Source of the DNA: CAVPLM01 sp963713545
Lineage (GTDB): Bacteria; Actinomycetota; Thermoleophilia; RBG-16-64-13
Assembly (NCBI GenBank): GCA_963713545.1
Contig: CAVQME010000010.1
Span: 1 to 64,000, forward strand
Direction: 5' to 3'
Length of the DNA stretch: 64,000 nt
Positions 24,917 through 33,253 of the stretch are shown here, one piece after another. The notes under the pieces are model-generated. The model made no database searches, was not told the origin of the DNA, and saw only the letters and a program-made list of their open reading frames with translations. The translations under genes and the position numbers were made by a program. The stretch's first letter is position 1; each line of letters begins with the position of its first letter.

Positions 24917-27174
24917 CTAGCGAGGGGTCGAGTCAGGTAGTCCGCCGTCCACCGGGATGGTGGCCCCGGTGGTGGGCGTCTGGCGGGTGGCGAAGAAGAG
25001 CACGGCGTTCGCCACGTGGGCCGCCGTCACCTGAACTTTGAGAAGGTTCCTGCTCTGGTAGTACGCCTCGAGGCCGGCTTCATCGAGGCCGCGGGCCCTC
25101 ATACGTTCAGGGCCTACCTCCGCCCACAGGCCGGACTTGCAGGTGCCGCACGCGAAGACCGCGTCGGGCGAGACCATGTTGACCCGCACGTCATCGGCAG
25201 CCAACTCGAGGCTGGCGACGCGGGCGAGTTGGTGGGCCGCCGCCTTTGTCGAGCTGTACGCGCCGAAACTGGCCCCCGGAGAGAAGACGTTCTTGGTGGA
25301 AACGAGCACGATGTCGCCCCCAGTCCTTTGGCGCCGGAACAGCCGGGCCGCCTCGGCCAGCACGAGCAAGGTGCCCTCAACGTTGACCTGCTCAAGCTTG
25401 CGATAGCGATCGAGATCCAGTTCGGTGAGCGGCGCCACCATAGCGATGCCGGCGTTCGAGACGACCAGGTCGACCCCACCCCAGGTGCGACAGACCTCGG
25501 CGAAGGCGGCGGCGACGGAGGTCGCGTCGGTCACATCCAGCGGTACACCGATCAATCGGCCGGGGAAGACCGCGCCCATATCCTCGACCAGAGCGTCCAG
25601 AGGTGCACCGGGCAGATCGGTGGCCGCTACCAGGCACCCCGCTTCCAAAAGGCCCCGGCAAATACCGGTCCCGATGGCACCCGCCGCCCCAGTGATCAGA
25701 GCGACATGGCCGCGCAGCTGCACGGCAGCGGCCCGCGTTCATGGGGTCGCGCTGTACGCCCGAGGCGCCACGCCCGGCCGCGGGGTTGCGCCCGGTCGCG
25801 GCCGCCGGCGCGCTCGAGCCCAGCTTCGCGTGCTGTAGGGTGCGGTATTCCATGCGGAAGAGCTCGTCTTCGGGCAGCCCCAGGTACGGGCCTCCGACCG
25901 CCGACGTTTCGGCGACCAGGACCTTCACCGCCAGAGTATGCTCGGTGATGTCCCGGGTGATGATGGACTCGCGCAGGTCCGGTCCGGCGCATAGTGCGCC
26001 CACACCCGGGATGAGCACCACCCGTGGCCGAGGGTCGAAGGGCTCGACGCCGGGGGGCATGTCTGCCGCGTGCCGTTCGAGATAGGCCTCATAGGAAGCG
26101 CAGTAGCTATCGACCGCCGCCTCGAGCTGCTCGTCGCAGCCGCTGGGGATCGGCGTAGGCCAACCCCTCTACCCAAAGGGGCAGCGCCTTGGTGCGGATC
26201 AGATGGTCGCTGGTGAGGGGCGGGCTGACCAGTGTCTCCCGAGCCCCAGGCGCTGCCAGAGCAGCCAGGATCTCGGGACCGGTGAGTGCCTGTAGTACCA
26301 CTCGCTGATACGGGCGGTCACAATCACCGGTGCGACCGGCCAGCAGTCCCCGTAACACCGGCGCCACCGCCGCCAGCGGGTCCGCCTGCGCTCCGGTGGA
26401 TCCTAGCTTCCCGGGCGATTCGGCGACACTGAACGCCACCTCCGCAGCCGCCGGCGCCCCCGGGGCGGCCGGCCGGAGCGCCGTCCGCTGCCCCTCCAGG
26501 AACCGTTCCGCCCGAGACACCAGGTCGATCATCGCCTCGTACGACTCGCGGGCCGACTCACCCCAGGTGGCGATGCCGTGGTGGGCCCAGATCATCCCCT
26601 TGGCCGACGGCTCCGCCTCAAGGGCGGCAAGCGCAGCCAGAGCCAGCTTGAAGCCTGGGGTGATGTACGGAAGCACGATCACCTCTTGCCCCAGGGCCCG
26701 CTTCACCACAACCTGTCCATCGGGCCGGTTGGTCAGTGCCAGGACGGCATCGGCGTGGGTATGGTCGATGAAGGTCGCCGGAAGAAAGGCGTGCACCAGA
26801 GCCTCAATGGACGGAGTCAGACCGTCCGCCTTGAGCAGGTGCGTGCGGAGTTGCTCGACCATCGCATCGTCGTCCAACCGGGCGAGCCCGCGGAGTCGGC
26901 GTAGATAGTCCAACTCGAGGCCGCTGTGATCTTGAGGCTCGATGGAGGCCATGTCGACTCCGGAGGCTTTCACGAAGATCGCGTCCACCGCCTCACCGAA
27001 AACGTTCCGCCAGGTCGCTTTGACCGACGAATTGCCTCCCCCGTGCAGTACCAGCCCAGGCTCGGCTCCCAGCAATCTAGTGGAATACGTGCGAAGTGCG
27101 ACAGGCTCGCCCCACTCCGCACCGTAGCGGGTCACAAACTCAGCGGCTTCCTCGTCCGACCACCGCGAACGCAT
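24917..27174 (-). pseudogene. RhaD-type class II aldolase / short-chain dehydrogenase fusion, two frameshifts
   Basis: The order of motifs matches the bifunctional aldolase/short-chain dehydrogenase family (about 680-740 residues), which cleaves a ketose-1-phosphate such as rhamnulose-1-phosphate and oxidises the lactaldehyde. From the ATG at 27174 (GAGGTG site) come the class II aldolase motifs LHGGGNSSVK, FVKASGVDM, FIDHTHADAVLAL and WAHHGIATWG. Near 26131-26142 the frame shifts to a linker (VDSYCASYEAYLERH, PRVVLIPGVG, EHTLAVKVLVAET). Between 25715 and 25830 it shifts again to the SDR domain with LITGAAGAIGTGI, SNAGIAM and the catalytic YSSTK, ending at 24917. Both shifts behave like one extra base. 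Error or decay cannot be told apart here. Confidence 0.82.
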
Positions 27175-27196
27175 CAAAGGCACCTCGACTCTTGGA

Positions 27197-27949
27197 CTAT
27201 CCCGCCTGCCTGCCCCGCATGGCGTCCAACATGAATCCAGCATTCGCGGCGGCAGCCTTTCCGTCGAACACGGCGCTGCCGGTGACCACGATGTCCGCCC
27301 CGGCCGTCGCCAACTGGGCGATGTTGCCGCGGGTGACCCCGCCGTCGACAGAGATCAAGATATCTCTCCCCGTCGCAGCGATGAGCTCTTTGACCCTCCC
27401 CACGCGTGAGTAGATCGTGGGGGCAAGGGTCTGACCGCTCCATCCCGGGTCCACCGCCAAGAGCACGACCAAATCCACCTCATCAAGAAGAGGCCGCGCC
27501 AGCCACTCGAGAGGAGTGCCCGGATTGAGAGCCAAGCCCCGCACCACGCCTCTGCCGGCTCCGGAGACGTGCTCTGTCGACCCAAGGCGCTGCAGCACCC
27601 GGTGGATATGGACCGCCGATTCCACCTGGACCGTGATGATGTCGGCCCCTGCAGCGACATAAGCTTCCAGCTTGTCCAGAGGCTCGTGCACCATCAGATG
27701 CACGTCCTTGAGCATGCGCGTGCGCAGACCCTTCACGTACGGCGGACCGACGGTCATGGCGGGACAGAAGCAGCCGTCCATCACGTCGACGTGGATCATG
27801 GCCACCCCAGCCGCTTCGATGAGCGCGAGCTCGTCTCCAAGGTGCATGAGATCGGCGGTGAGGGTCCCCACGCTCACCGTGGGGCGCAGCGAGCGCAGGC
27901 GCTCCAGTGCCTCAGCAGCGGAGGGGCCGTCTGTACCCACGCCTCCCAC
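27197..27949 (-). CDS. Ribulose-phosphate 3-epimerase family protein (Rpe/LsrE-like)
   Basis: The 250-residue TIM barrel carries the Rpe metal and phosphate motifs: AMIHVDVMDGCFCPAMTVGP, DVHLMVHEPLDKL, LAVDPGWSGQ, DILISVDGGVTRGNI and VTGSAVF. The canonical start IAPSILSAD is replaced by PTVSVGTLTADL, so it may act on another ketose phosphate rather than in the main pentose-phosphate route. It sits between an LsrF-like gene and the aldolase-dehydrogenase fusion; LsrE of AI-2 operons is also an Rpe-like protein, so a specialised sugar-phosphate epimerase is the better guess. The start is a GTG at 27949 with a weak site; a GTG at 27940 is possible. Confidence 0.88.
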   Translation of the reverse strand: MGGVGTDGPSAAEALERLRSLRPTVSVGTLTADLMHLGDELALIEAAGVAMIHVDVMDGCFCPAMTVGPPYVKGLRTRMLKDVHLMVHEPLDKLEAYVAAGADIITVQVESAVHIHRVLQRLGSTEHVSGAGRGVVRGLALNPGTPLEWLARPLLDEVDLVVLLAVDPGWSGQTLAPTIYSRVGRVKELIAATGRDILISVDGGVTRGNIAQLATAGADIVVTGSAVFDGKAAAANAGFMLDAMRGRQAG

Positions 27950-27955
27950 CCGCGG

Positions 27956-28840
27956 CTACTTCTTCTCGTTCTTCAGGGTCTGGAACAACTCGAAGGCTTC
28001 CGCGGGCTTCATGAACTCGTGCACCACTTTGTTGACCGCTTGGATCATCGCCACCGGAGCGTCGGACTGGAAGATGTTCCGGCCCATGTCGACGCCGGCC
28101 GCGCCTTCGTTCACCGCCTTGTAGGCCATGGTGAGGGCGTCGAGCTCGGGCAGCTTCTTGCCGCCCGCCATCACGATAGGCACCGGGCAAGAGGCGGTCA
28201 CGGTCTCGAAGTCCTGCTCGAGGTAGTAGGTCTTGACGAAATTGGCCCCCAGCTCGGCAGCCATCCGGCAGGCCAGCCTGAAGTAGCGGGCATCGCGGAC
28301 CATATCCTTGCCCACAGCGGTCACGCCCAGGACGGGCACGCCGTAACGGTAGCCCATGTCCACCAGACGAGTCATGTTGTAGATGGATTGCGTCTCATAC
28401 TCCCCGCCGATGAAGACCTGCACCGCCACAGCGGACACGTTCATGCGCACCGCGTCCTCCATGTCGACGGCGATCTGCTCGTTGGAGAGCTCGCGGAGAA
28501 CACTGGGGCCGCCGCTCGCGCGCATGACCACGCCCCGCTCGAAAGACGGGGGGACGATGGAGCGCAGGATCCCCCGGGTGAGCATGAGGGCGTCTGCGTA
28601 GGGAGCCAGAGGCAGGATATTGACGTCTACCCGCTCGAGGCCGGAAGTGGGTCCCTGGAAGTAGCCATGGTCGATCGCCAGCATGACCGTGCGCCCGGAG
28701 CCCTCGCGGAATATGCGGGCCAACCGGCTCTGCATACCCCAATCGAGGGAGGTCGAGCCCTTCAGGAAGAAGGCCTCGTGCCGTTGCGGTATGTCGAGAT
28801 AGTAGTTCTTGGATTCCTTGAGGCTGTCGATATCAGGCAT
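27956..28840 (-). CDS. lsrF: LsrF-like class I aldolase/thiolase
   Basis: The 294-residue product closely resembles LsrF, the AI-2-phosphate degrading 3-hydroxy-5-phosphonooxypentane-2,4-dione thiolase of enteric bacteria, a DhnA-type class I aldolase. Shared motifs are LDWGMQSRL, VMLAIDHGYFQGPTSGLERV, LMLTRGILRSIVPP, ALAVSAVQVFIG-like AVAVQVFIGGEYE, VGKDMVRDARYF, the Schiff-base lysine in NFVKTYYLE, PIVMAGGKKLPE and GVDMGRNIFQSDAPVAM. The ATG follows a GGAGAGCG site. No lsr transporter, LsrK or LsrR is nearby, so the substrate may not be AI-2. It is the first gene of the sugar cluster, with an extended -10 promoter at 28881-28889. Confidence 0.88.
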   Translation of the reverse strand: MPDIDSLKESKNYYLDIPQRHEAFFLKGSTSLDWGMQSRLARIFREGSGRTVMLAIDHGYFQGPTSGLERVDVNILPLAPYADALMLTRGILRSIVPPSFERGVVMRASGGPSVLRELSNEQIAVDMEDAVRMNVSAVAVQVFIGGEYETQSIYNMTRLVDMGYRYGVPVLGVTAVGKDMVRDARYFRLACRMAAELGANFVKTYYLEQDFETVTASCPVPIVMAGGKKLPELDALTMAYKAVNEGAAGVDMGRNIFQSDAPVAMIQAVNKVVHEFMKPAEAFELFQTLKNEKK

Positions 28841-28880
28841 GGATCGCTCTCCACAGTGGCGGCATGGAACGGACGAGCAG

Positions 28881-28889
28881 ATTCTAGCA
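28881..28889 (-). promoter_or_regulatory. Extended -10 promoter of the lsrF-like cluster
   Basis: TGCTAGAAT on the minus strand gives a TAGAAT -10 with the TGn extension, about 41 nt upstream of the lsrF-like ATG. No good -35 is seen, as is usual for extended -10 promoters. Confidence 0.5.
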
Positions 28890-28913
28890 GAGGGGGAACG
28901 ACGGCCCGTGTGT

Positions 28914-28942
28914 TTGGGAAGACTCGCTCTTCCTGCAATAAT
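28914..28942 (+). promoter_or_regulatory. Promoter of the zinc-ribbon/discoidin gene
   Basis: TTGGGA (28914-28919), 17 bp, AATAAT (28937-28942). Transcription would start near 28949, giving a leader of about 60 nt before the ATG at 29011. The divergent lsrF promoter lies 25 bp away. Confidence 0.55.
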
Positions 28943-29010
28943 GGCGCGAAGACACGACGAGAGTCGCGAGGACGCATTAAACCCGGGGATCTGGGGAACC
29001 GCAAACAGCG

Positions 29011-29817
29011 ATGAGCGCCACCCACATCAGATGCCACGAGTGCCGGACTCCGAACGAGCCCGGAGCCCTGTTCTGCGGCCGCTGCGGGGCCTCGCTCGCC
29101 GGCCCCATGTATGGCGCCGGCGTCCGGCGTCCGCAGAGGCGGATCACTGCCGCCGGCGCGACCATGGGGTTCGCCCTGTTCTTGATACTGCTGGCCGTCA
29201 CGTTCGCTCTGGGCTTCATCGTCTACCAGGCTCTCGACCTGGGAGAGAACACTGACCCCTACGTCGGTCGCTCCGGCACCACGGCAACCATCGTCACCGA
29301 CTCCTCCGGCAACCCGGACGGTGGCACCGACGGTTCCAGCGGTTCTGACGGCTCGTCCTCCGGGGTGGCGGCCATGGTGATCCGAGCCCCGGCCGCATCG
29401 GCTTCGTCGGTGCTGAAGGCGACCACTACCAGCAACTTCCGGGCTCCGAACCTGTTCGACGACGATCTCACCACTGCCTGGATCGAAGGCAAAGAGGGGA
29501 CAGGGACGGGTGAATGGGTGCGCTTCGAGTTCTCCGAGCCGGTGGCCCTAGACCACCTGGAGATCGCCAACGGCTACCAGAAGGACGACGATCGGTTCTC
29601 GAGCAATGCGCGGGTCAAATCCCTGGAGATCGAATACTCTAACGGAGCCACCCAATTGGTGGAGTTGCTGGACACCAAGGATCTCCAGTCCGTCACCACC
29701 ACGCGCCGAGCCACGGAGTGGATCAAGCTGACCATCGTCTCTGTCTATCCCGACTACGAGTGGGAAGACACGGCTCTCTCCGAGGTGCGCGTATACGCGA
29801 CACTGGAAGAACAGTAA
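29011..29817 (+). CDS. Zinc-ribbon, transmembrane, discoidin (NADase-type glycan-binding) protein
   Basis: The 268-residue protein has three parts. An N-terminal zinc ribbon has CHEC (8-11) and CGRC (22-25). One membrane helix spans about 50-73. A Gly/Ser/Thr linker leads to a C-terminal F5/8 type C-like domain (about 130-268) of the NADase-type glycan-binding kind: NLFDDDLTTAWIEGKEGTGT, GEWVRFEFSEPVALDHLEIA, NGYQKDDDRFSSNARVKSLE. Topology implies a cytoplasmic zinc ribbon and an external carbohydrate-binding domain, so it may sense or anchor to the cell wall. It overlaps the convergent dinB gene by 64 bp. The ribosome binding site is weak. Function is unknown. Confidence 0.85.
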   Translation: MSATHIRCHECRTPNEPGALFCGRCGASLAGPMYGAGVRRPQRRITAAGATMGFALFLILLAVTFALGFIVYQALDLGENTDPYVGRSGTTATIVTDSSGNPDGGTDGSSGSDGSSSGVAAMVIRAPAASASSVLKATTTSNFRAPNLFDDDLTTAWIEGKEGTGTGEWVRFEFSEPVALDHLEIANGYQKDDDRFSSNARVKSLEIEYSNGATQLVELLDTKDLQSVTTTRRATEWIKLTIVSVYPDYEWEDTALSEVRVYATLEEQ

Positions 29818-31103
29818 GGCAGGGCTGCGCCCCGGCGTACCGCCTCTTTTCCGTATTTCTCGCGGATGGTATCCAGCTTCAGATCGAGTTCCCTGAGTAA
29901 TGGCAGTTCCTGGTCGAAAAGATCGTCCTGCCAAGCGCGTGGCACCAGGTTGCTGAGCCCCACCCCCACCAACCGCAGGTGATAGCGTCTACGGCGCCCC
30001 GTCCTGAAGAGAGCCAGAACCTCTTTGAAGAACGCCTCATCCACATCCAGAGGCCGAGAGAGGGTGTGGGAACAGGTGTGGGTGACAAAGTCCGAATAGC
30101 GGATCTTGACAGTCACCGTGCGGGCCTCCAGGCGCTTGCGGCGCAGGCGCCGGCAGACATCTTCGGTGAGCGCGACCAGCGTCGACTCCAGGAGGCTCAC
30201 ATCGGAAACGTCTTCTTCGAAGGTGTGCTCCCGGGAGATGGACTTCACCTCCTCGTGAGGAGTCACCCGGCGCAGGTCTTCGCCCCGAGCCCGATGAGCG
30301 AGCAGTTCCCCCCACTCCCCGAAAGAAAGACGGAGCAGATGAGGCGGCACCCGGGCCAGATCGCCCACGGTAGTCACGCCCCGGTCGCGTAACTGCTCCA
30401 AGAGTGCCGGACCCACTCCCGGCAGCCGTTCCACGGGCAAAGGCGCCAGGAACTTCGCCTCCTTTCCCGGAGGGACCACGGTGAAGCCGGCCGGCTTCTG
30501 ATAGTCGGAGGCCACTTTGGCCACCAGCTTGTTCGTGGCCACCCCTACGGAGATACTCAGGTGGAGCTCGTCCTCCACCCGCCGTTGGATGAGCCGGGCC
30601 GTCCGGACCGGTGGTCCGAACAGCTGCTCGGTGCCGGTGAGATCGAGATAGGCCTCGTCCAAGCTCATCTGCTCTACTAGAGGCGAGTAGACGTTCAATA
30701 TGGCCATCAAACGGCGGGAGTAGTCGAGGTAGAGCCGATGATGCCCGGTGAGATACACCCCATGGGGGCAGAGACGCCTGGCAGTGCGCAGCGGCATGGC
30801 CGAGTGAATGCCGTACCGTCGAGCCACGTAGTTGGCGGTGGAGACCACTCCCCGCTCCCCCCCGCCGACGATGACCGGCTTGCCTCGGAGCGATGGGTCC
30901 CGGTTCTCTTCCACCGCGGCGAAGAAGGCGTCGAAGTCGAGATGGGCTATCACCCGATACGCGGCGCGCGGCCGGACGATGGCGCCGGGAGCGGGCCGGG
31001 CGATGGTACCGGCGGCGCCGCGGTCGACCCCGACAATGCCGGCGCCGGACTCTTCCTTGATAGCCCCGGCGCCGAGCCCAGTGGATGTGGCCCATCCTTC
31101 CAT
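29754..31103 (-). CDS. dinB: DNA polymerase IV (DinB, Y-family)
   Basis: This is an error-prone translesion polymerase. The 449-residue product has the Y-family palm motifs AHLDFDAFFAAVE and SLDEAYLDLTGTE with catalytic acids, VSTANYVARRYGIHSAMPL, the fingers region, the HhH segment LPGVGPALLEQLRDRGV, and the little-finger domain. QDDLF near residue 398 resembles a beta-clamp binding motif. The first 48 residues before RVIAHLDFD are low-complexity and not usual. The ATG at 31103 is 8 nt from a -10 box, so the transcript would be nearly leaderless; a GTG at 30953 would give a conventional N-terminus. An SOS box lies in the promoter spacer. Confidence 0.94.
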   Translation of the reverse strand: MEGWATSTGLGAGAIKEESGAGIVGVDRGAAGTIARPAPGAIVRPRAAYRVIAHLDFDAFFAAVEENRDPSLRGKPVIVGGGERGVVSTANYVARRYGIHSAMPLRTARRLCPHGVYLTGHHRLYLDYSRRLMAILNVYSPLVEQMSLDEAYLDLTGTEQLFGPPVRTARLIQRRVEDELHLSISVGVATNKLVAKVASDYQKPAGFTVVPPGKEAKFLAPLPVERLPGVGPALLEQLRDRGVTTVGDLARVPPHLLRLSFGEWGELLAHRARGEDLRRVTPHEEVKSISREHTFEEDVSDVSLLESTLVALTEDVCRRLRRKRLEARTVTVKIRYSDFVTHTCSHTLSRPLDVDEAFFKEVLALFRTGRRRRYHLRLVGVGLSNLVPRAWQDDLFDQELPLLRELDLKLDTIREKYGKEAVRRGAALPYCSSSVAYTRTSERAVSSHS

Positions 31104-31111
31104 GAGACTGT

Positions 31112-31140
31112 AGGATAACCGAACATATGTTCGCTGACAA
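31112..31140 (-). promoter_or_regulatory. dinB promoter with LexA operator in the spacer
   Basis: The -35 TTGTCA (31135-31140), 17 bp, and -10 TATCCT (31112-31117) form a good promoter. The spacer contains the perfect 14-bp palindrome CGAACATATGTTCG (31120-31133), which matches the actinobacterial/Gram-positive SOS box (CGAAC-N4-GTTCG). LexA bound there would block RNA polymerase directly, so dinB should be DNA-damage inducible. Confidence 0.88.
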
Positions 31141-31189
31141 GGAGCCCGGCCGACCTGGTGGAAGCCGCCGGCCTCAGCAAGAGGCCCTC

Positions 31190-31235
31190 GGCCCGCTGGT
31201 TCGCAGGGCAGACGCCCGGCCCGCTGGTTCGCAGG
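31190..31235. repeat. Two 18-bp direct repeats
   Basis: GGCCCGCTGGTTCGCAGG occurs at 31190-31207 and again at 31218-31235, a 28-bp period, in the short non-coding stretch between the cation-efflux gene and the dinB promoter. No role is evident; two copies are too few for a CRISPR array. Confidence 0.6.
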
Positions 31236-31266
31236 CGGCACCCCGGCCAGGTCGCAGACCCCCGGC

Positions 31267-31863
31267 CTAGTCTTCGCTCCGCACTCCCTCCACACCCTCT
31301 CTCACCAGCCAGGGCACCATGAACAGAGCAGCCGCGGGGTCGGCCCACCACCAGCCGACCGCGGCGTTGAGCGTCAAGCCGATAAGAAGAGTGAGGGATA
31401 GACAGGCGCAGGCCAGGGTTTCCTTCGCCTCGGCCCGCAGGGCGCCGCTGCCCAAGCCAGCGGCTGTCCGCAGCTTGGCCCAGGCGAGCACCGGCATGAT
31501 CACCAGCGAAACCGCCGCAAGGGCGATCCCGATGGGACTGCTCTCCGGATGGTCGCCCGAGACCAGAGTGGTCACAGCTTCGACCATCACGTACGCGGCC
31601 AAAGCGAGGAAAGTCACCCCCACGAAGCGATGGGCCCGCCGCTCGGCCGTGTCGACTCGTCCCGGATCATCCGACCTGGTCTCGACCCATAACCGCCACA
31701 GCAGCACCGCCGCCGCCGCGCATTCGATGACACTATCCAGCCCGAACCCGAGAAGGGCGATGCTGCCGGCCTCCGTGCCCGCCCAGACGGCGACAACAGC
31801 CTCGATGACGTTGTAGGCGAGAGTGGCGCCTACCAGCCACAGGGCGCGTCGAACAAGCGTCAC
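31267..31863 (-). CDS. Cation efflux (CDF-like) membrane protein without cytoplasmic domain
   Basis: The 198-residue, mostly hydrophobic protein resembles the transmembrane domain of cation diffusion facilitators, with about five helices. ALLGFGLDSVIECAAAAVLLWR has the CDF-type Asp pattern in the second helix. GSGALRAEAKETLACACLSL provides a second acidic site in the fifth helix region (usual HxxxD reduced to ExxxT). The C-terminal cytoplasmic metal-binding domain of typical CDFs (about 300 residues) is absent, as in a known short subgroup. Metal specificity cannot be read. The start lies just after the pgi stop, so the two are co-transcribed. Confidence 0.8.
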   Translation of the reverse strand: MTLVRRALWLVGATLAYNVIEAVVAVWAGTEAGSIALLGFGLDSVIECAAAAVLLWRLWVETRSDDPGRVDTAERRAHRFVGVTFLALAAYVMVEAVTTLVSGDHPESSPIGIALAAVSLVIMPVLAWAKLRTAAGLGSGALRAEAKETLACACLSLTLLIGLTLNAAVGWWWADPAAALFMVPWLVREGVEGVRSED

Positions 31864-31864
31864 C

Positions 31865-33229
31865 TCAGTCGATCTCTCCGGCCAGGGCTTCGTAGCCGGG
31901 GCGCCCCATCAGAGCGTACGTGGCCTCCTTGCTGAGCTCCACCCCGGGTTGATCGAAGGCGTCTATGTCGTACAACTCGCCGGCGATCGCGGTCGCCATC
32001 TCCAGCAGATAAATCAGGGCCCCCATGGAGAAGGCGTCCACCCGCGGGAGCGTTACGGTGAGGGAAGGCCGGCCCCGTTCGGCCAGCGCCCACGCCGTCG
32101 ACCTCTGCTCCGCCCAAAGCAGCTCGGCCAGGGTGTGACCACCCAGGTAGGCTAGGGCCGCCGCCTCGGGACCAGGAGCCGGGATGGGCACGGTCTCCGC
32201 GAACTCCCCCACTCCCAGGAACGCGATCACCTTGTCGTCCGGCCCCTCCGCATAGAGCTGTAGCTGGGAGTGCTGGTCGGTGACGCCCAGCGCTTTGACG
32301 GGCAGGGGGCCCACGTTGACCAGGCGCCCTCGCCGGTCGTTGGCCTTGCCCAGGCTCTCGGCCCACAGCTGCCGGTACCAGTCGGACAGGTCGCGCAGGC
32401 GGGCCGAATAGGGCATCATCACGCTGACTCTGCGCCCCAACACGGTGTCTTCCAGGTATTGGACGCCTGCAAAGGTGCAGGCGGGATTGTCCCAACCCCC
32501 CGTGGCCCCGTTCCACTCGGCCATGTCTCGTGCACCGGCGAGCAAGGCGCGCACATCCATCCCGGTGAGGGCAGCCGGAAGCAGTCCCACCGCGCTGAGA
32601 ACCGAGAACCGTCCGCCCACTCCGGGCGGCAGGTCGAACATGGGCACGCCCGCCGCGGTCCCGATCTTGCGAAGCACGCCCCCGCTCGGATCGGTGGTGA
32701 ACACCAGATGGTCTTTCACCGCCGCCTCGCCCACAGCGGCTTCCATACGCTCGCGGACCACCAGGTAGCCGGCCATGGACTCGCCGGTGGTCCCCGACTT
32801 GGAGATGACGTTCACCAAGGTCCGGCCGAGATCGAGACGGCCAAGGACGGCGGCGGTCTCATCGGGGTCGACATTGTCGAGCACGTACAGACGAGGGAGC
32901 CCACCTCGGTCGCCCGGGCTGAGTTCGTTGTAGTAGAAGGGCAGAAGGGCGGTAGCGAGCGCCGTGGTGCCCAGCGCCGACCCGCCGATCCCGATGACCA
33001 GCAGGGAGTCGTACCTGCCGCGCCTCTCCCCCGCGAACGCCAGGAGCGGAGACGGATCCTGACGGGGTAGATCCGTCCAGCCCAGCATCCCTGCTCCGGC
33101 GTTCTCAATGACCACCTTTCGGGCCTGCATGAGGCGAGGGCGCAGTTCGTCCATCATCGCGGGCGTCAGGCCCCGGTCTCCCCCCATTCCGGCCATGCAG
33201 CGCTTGATGTCCAGCGACAGTCTTTCCAC
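31865..33229 (-). CDS. pgi: Glucose-6-phosphate isomerase
   Basis: This enzyme interconverts glucose 6-phosphate and fructose 6-phosphate. The 454-residue product has SIS-fold motifs: LLVIGIGGSALGTTALATAL, the phosphate-binding VISKSGTTGES, VGGRFSVLSAVGLLPAAL, and the C-terminal QPGVELSKEATYALMG region with the catalytic Lys. Length fits the shorter bacterial and archaeal-like PGI group. The start is a GTG with an AAGGGGAA site. Together with the broken ROK kinase and enolase it represents glycolysis in the window. It is immediately followed by the CDF-like gene, and the glycosyltransferase gene precedes it by 24 nt. Confidence 0.95.
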   Translation of the reverse strand: MERLSLDIKRCMAGMGGDRGLTPAMMDELRPRLMQARKVVIENAGAGMLGWTDLPRQDPSPLLAFAGERRGRYDSLLVIGIGGSALGTTALATALLPFYYNELSPGDRGGLPRLYVLDNVDPDETAAVLGRLDLGRTLVNVISKSGTTGESMAGYLVVRERMEAAVGEAAVKDHLVFTTDPSGGVLRKIGTAAGVPMFDLPPGVGGRFSVLSAVGLLPAALTGMDVRALLAGARDMAEWNGATGGWDNPACTFAGVQYLEDTVLGRRVSVMMPYSARLRDLSDWYRQLWAESLGKANDRRGRLVNVGPLPVKALGVTDQHSQLQLYAEGPDDKVIAFLGVGEFAETVPIPAPGPEAAALAYLGGHTLAELLWAEQRSTAWALAERGRPSLTVTLPRVDAFSMGALIYLLEMATAIAGELYDIDAFDQPGVELSKEATYALMGRPGYEALAGEID

Positions 33230-33253
33230 GACGTTTCCCCTTCCGCCGGGTCG

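Noticed and set aside
27569..29014. 481-codon plus-strand frame across the rpe and lsrF-like genes
   Set aside because: Antisense to two genes with clear catalytic motifs; composition is typical of a shadow frame.
31190..31235. CRISPR-like repeats
   Set aside because: Only two 18-bp copies with a 10-bp spacer and no cas genes nearby.
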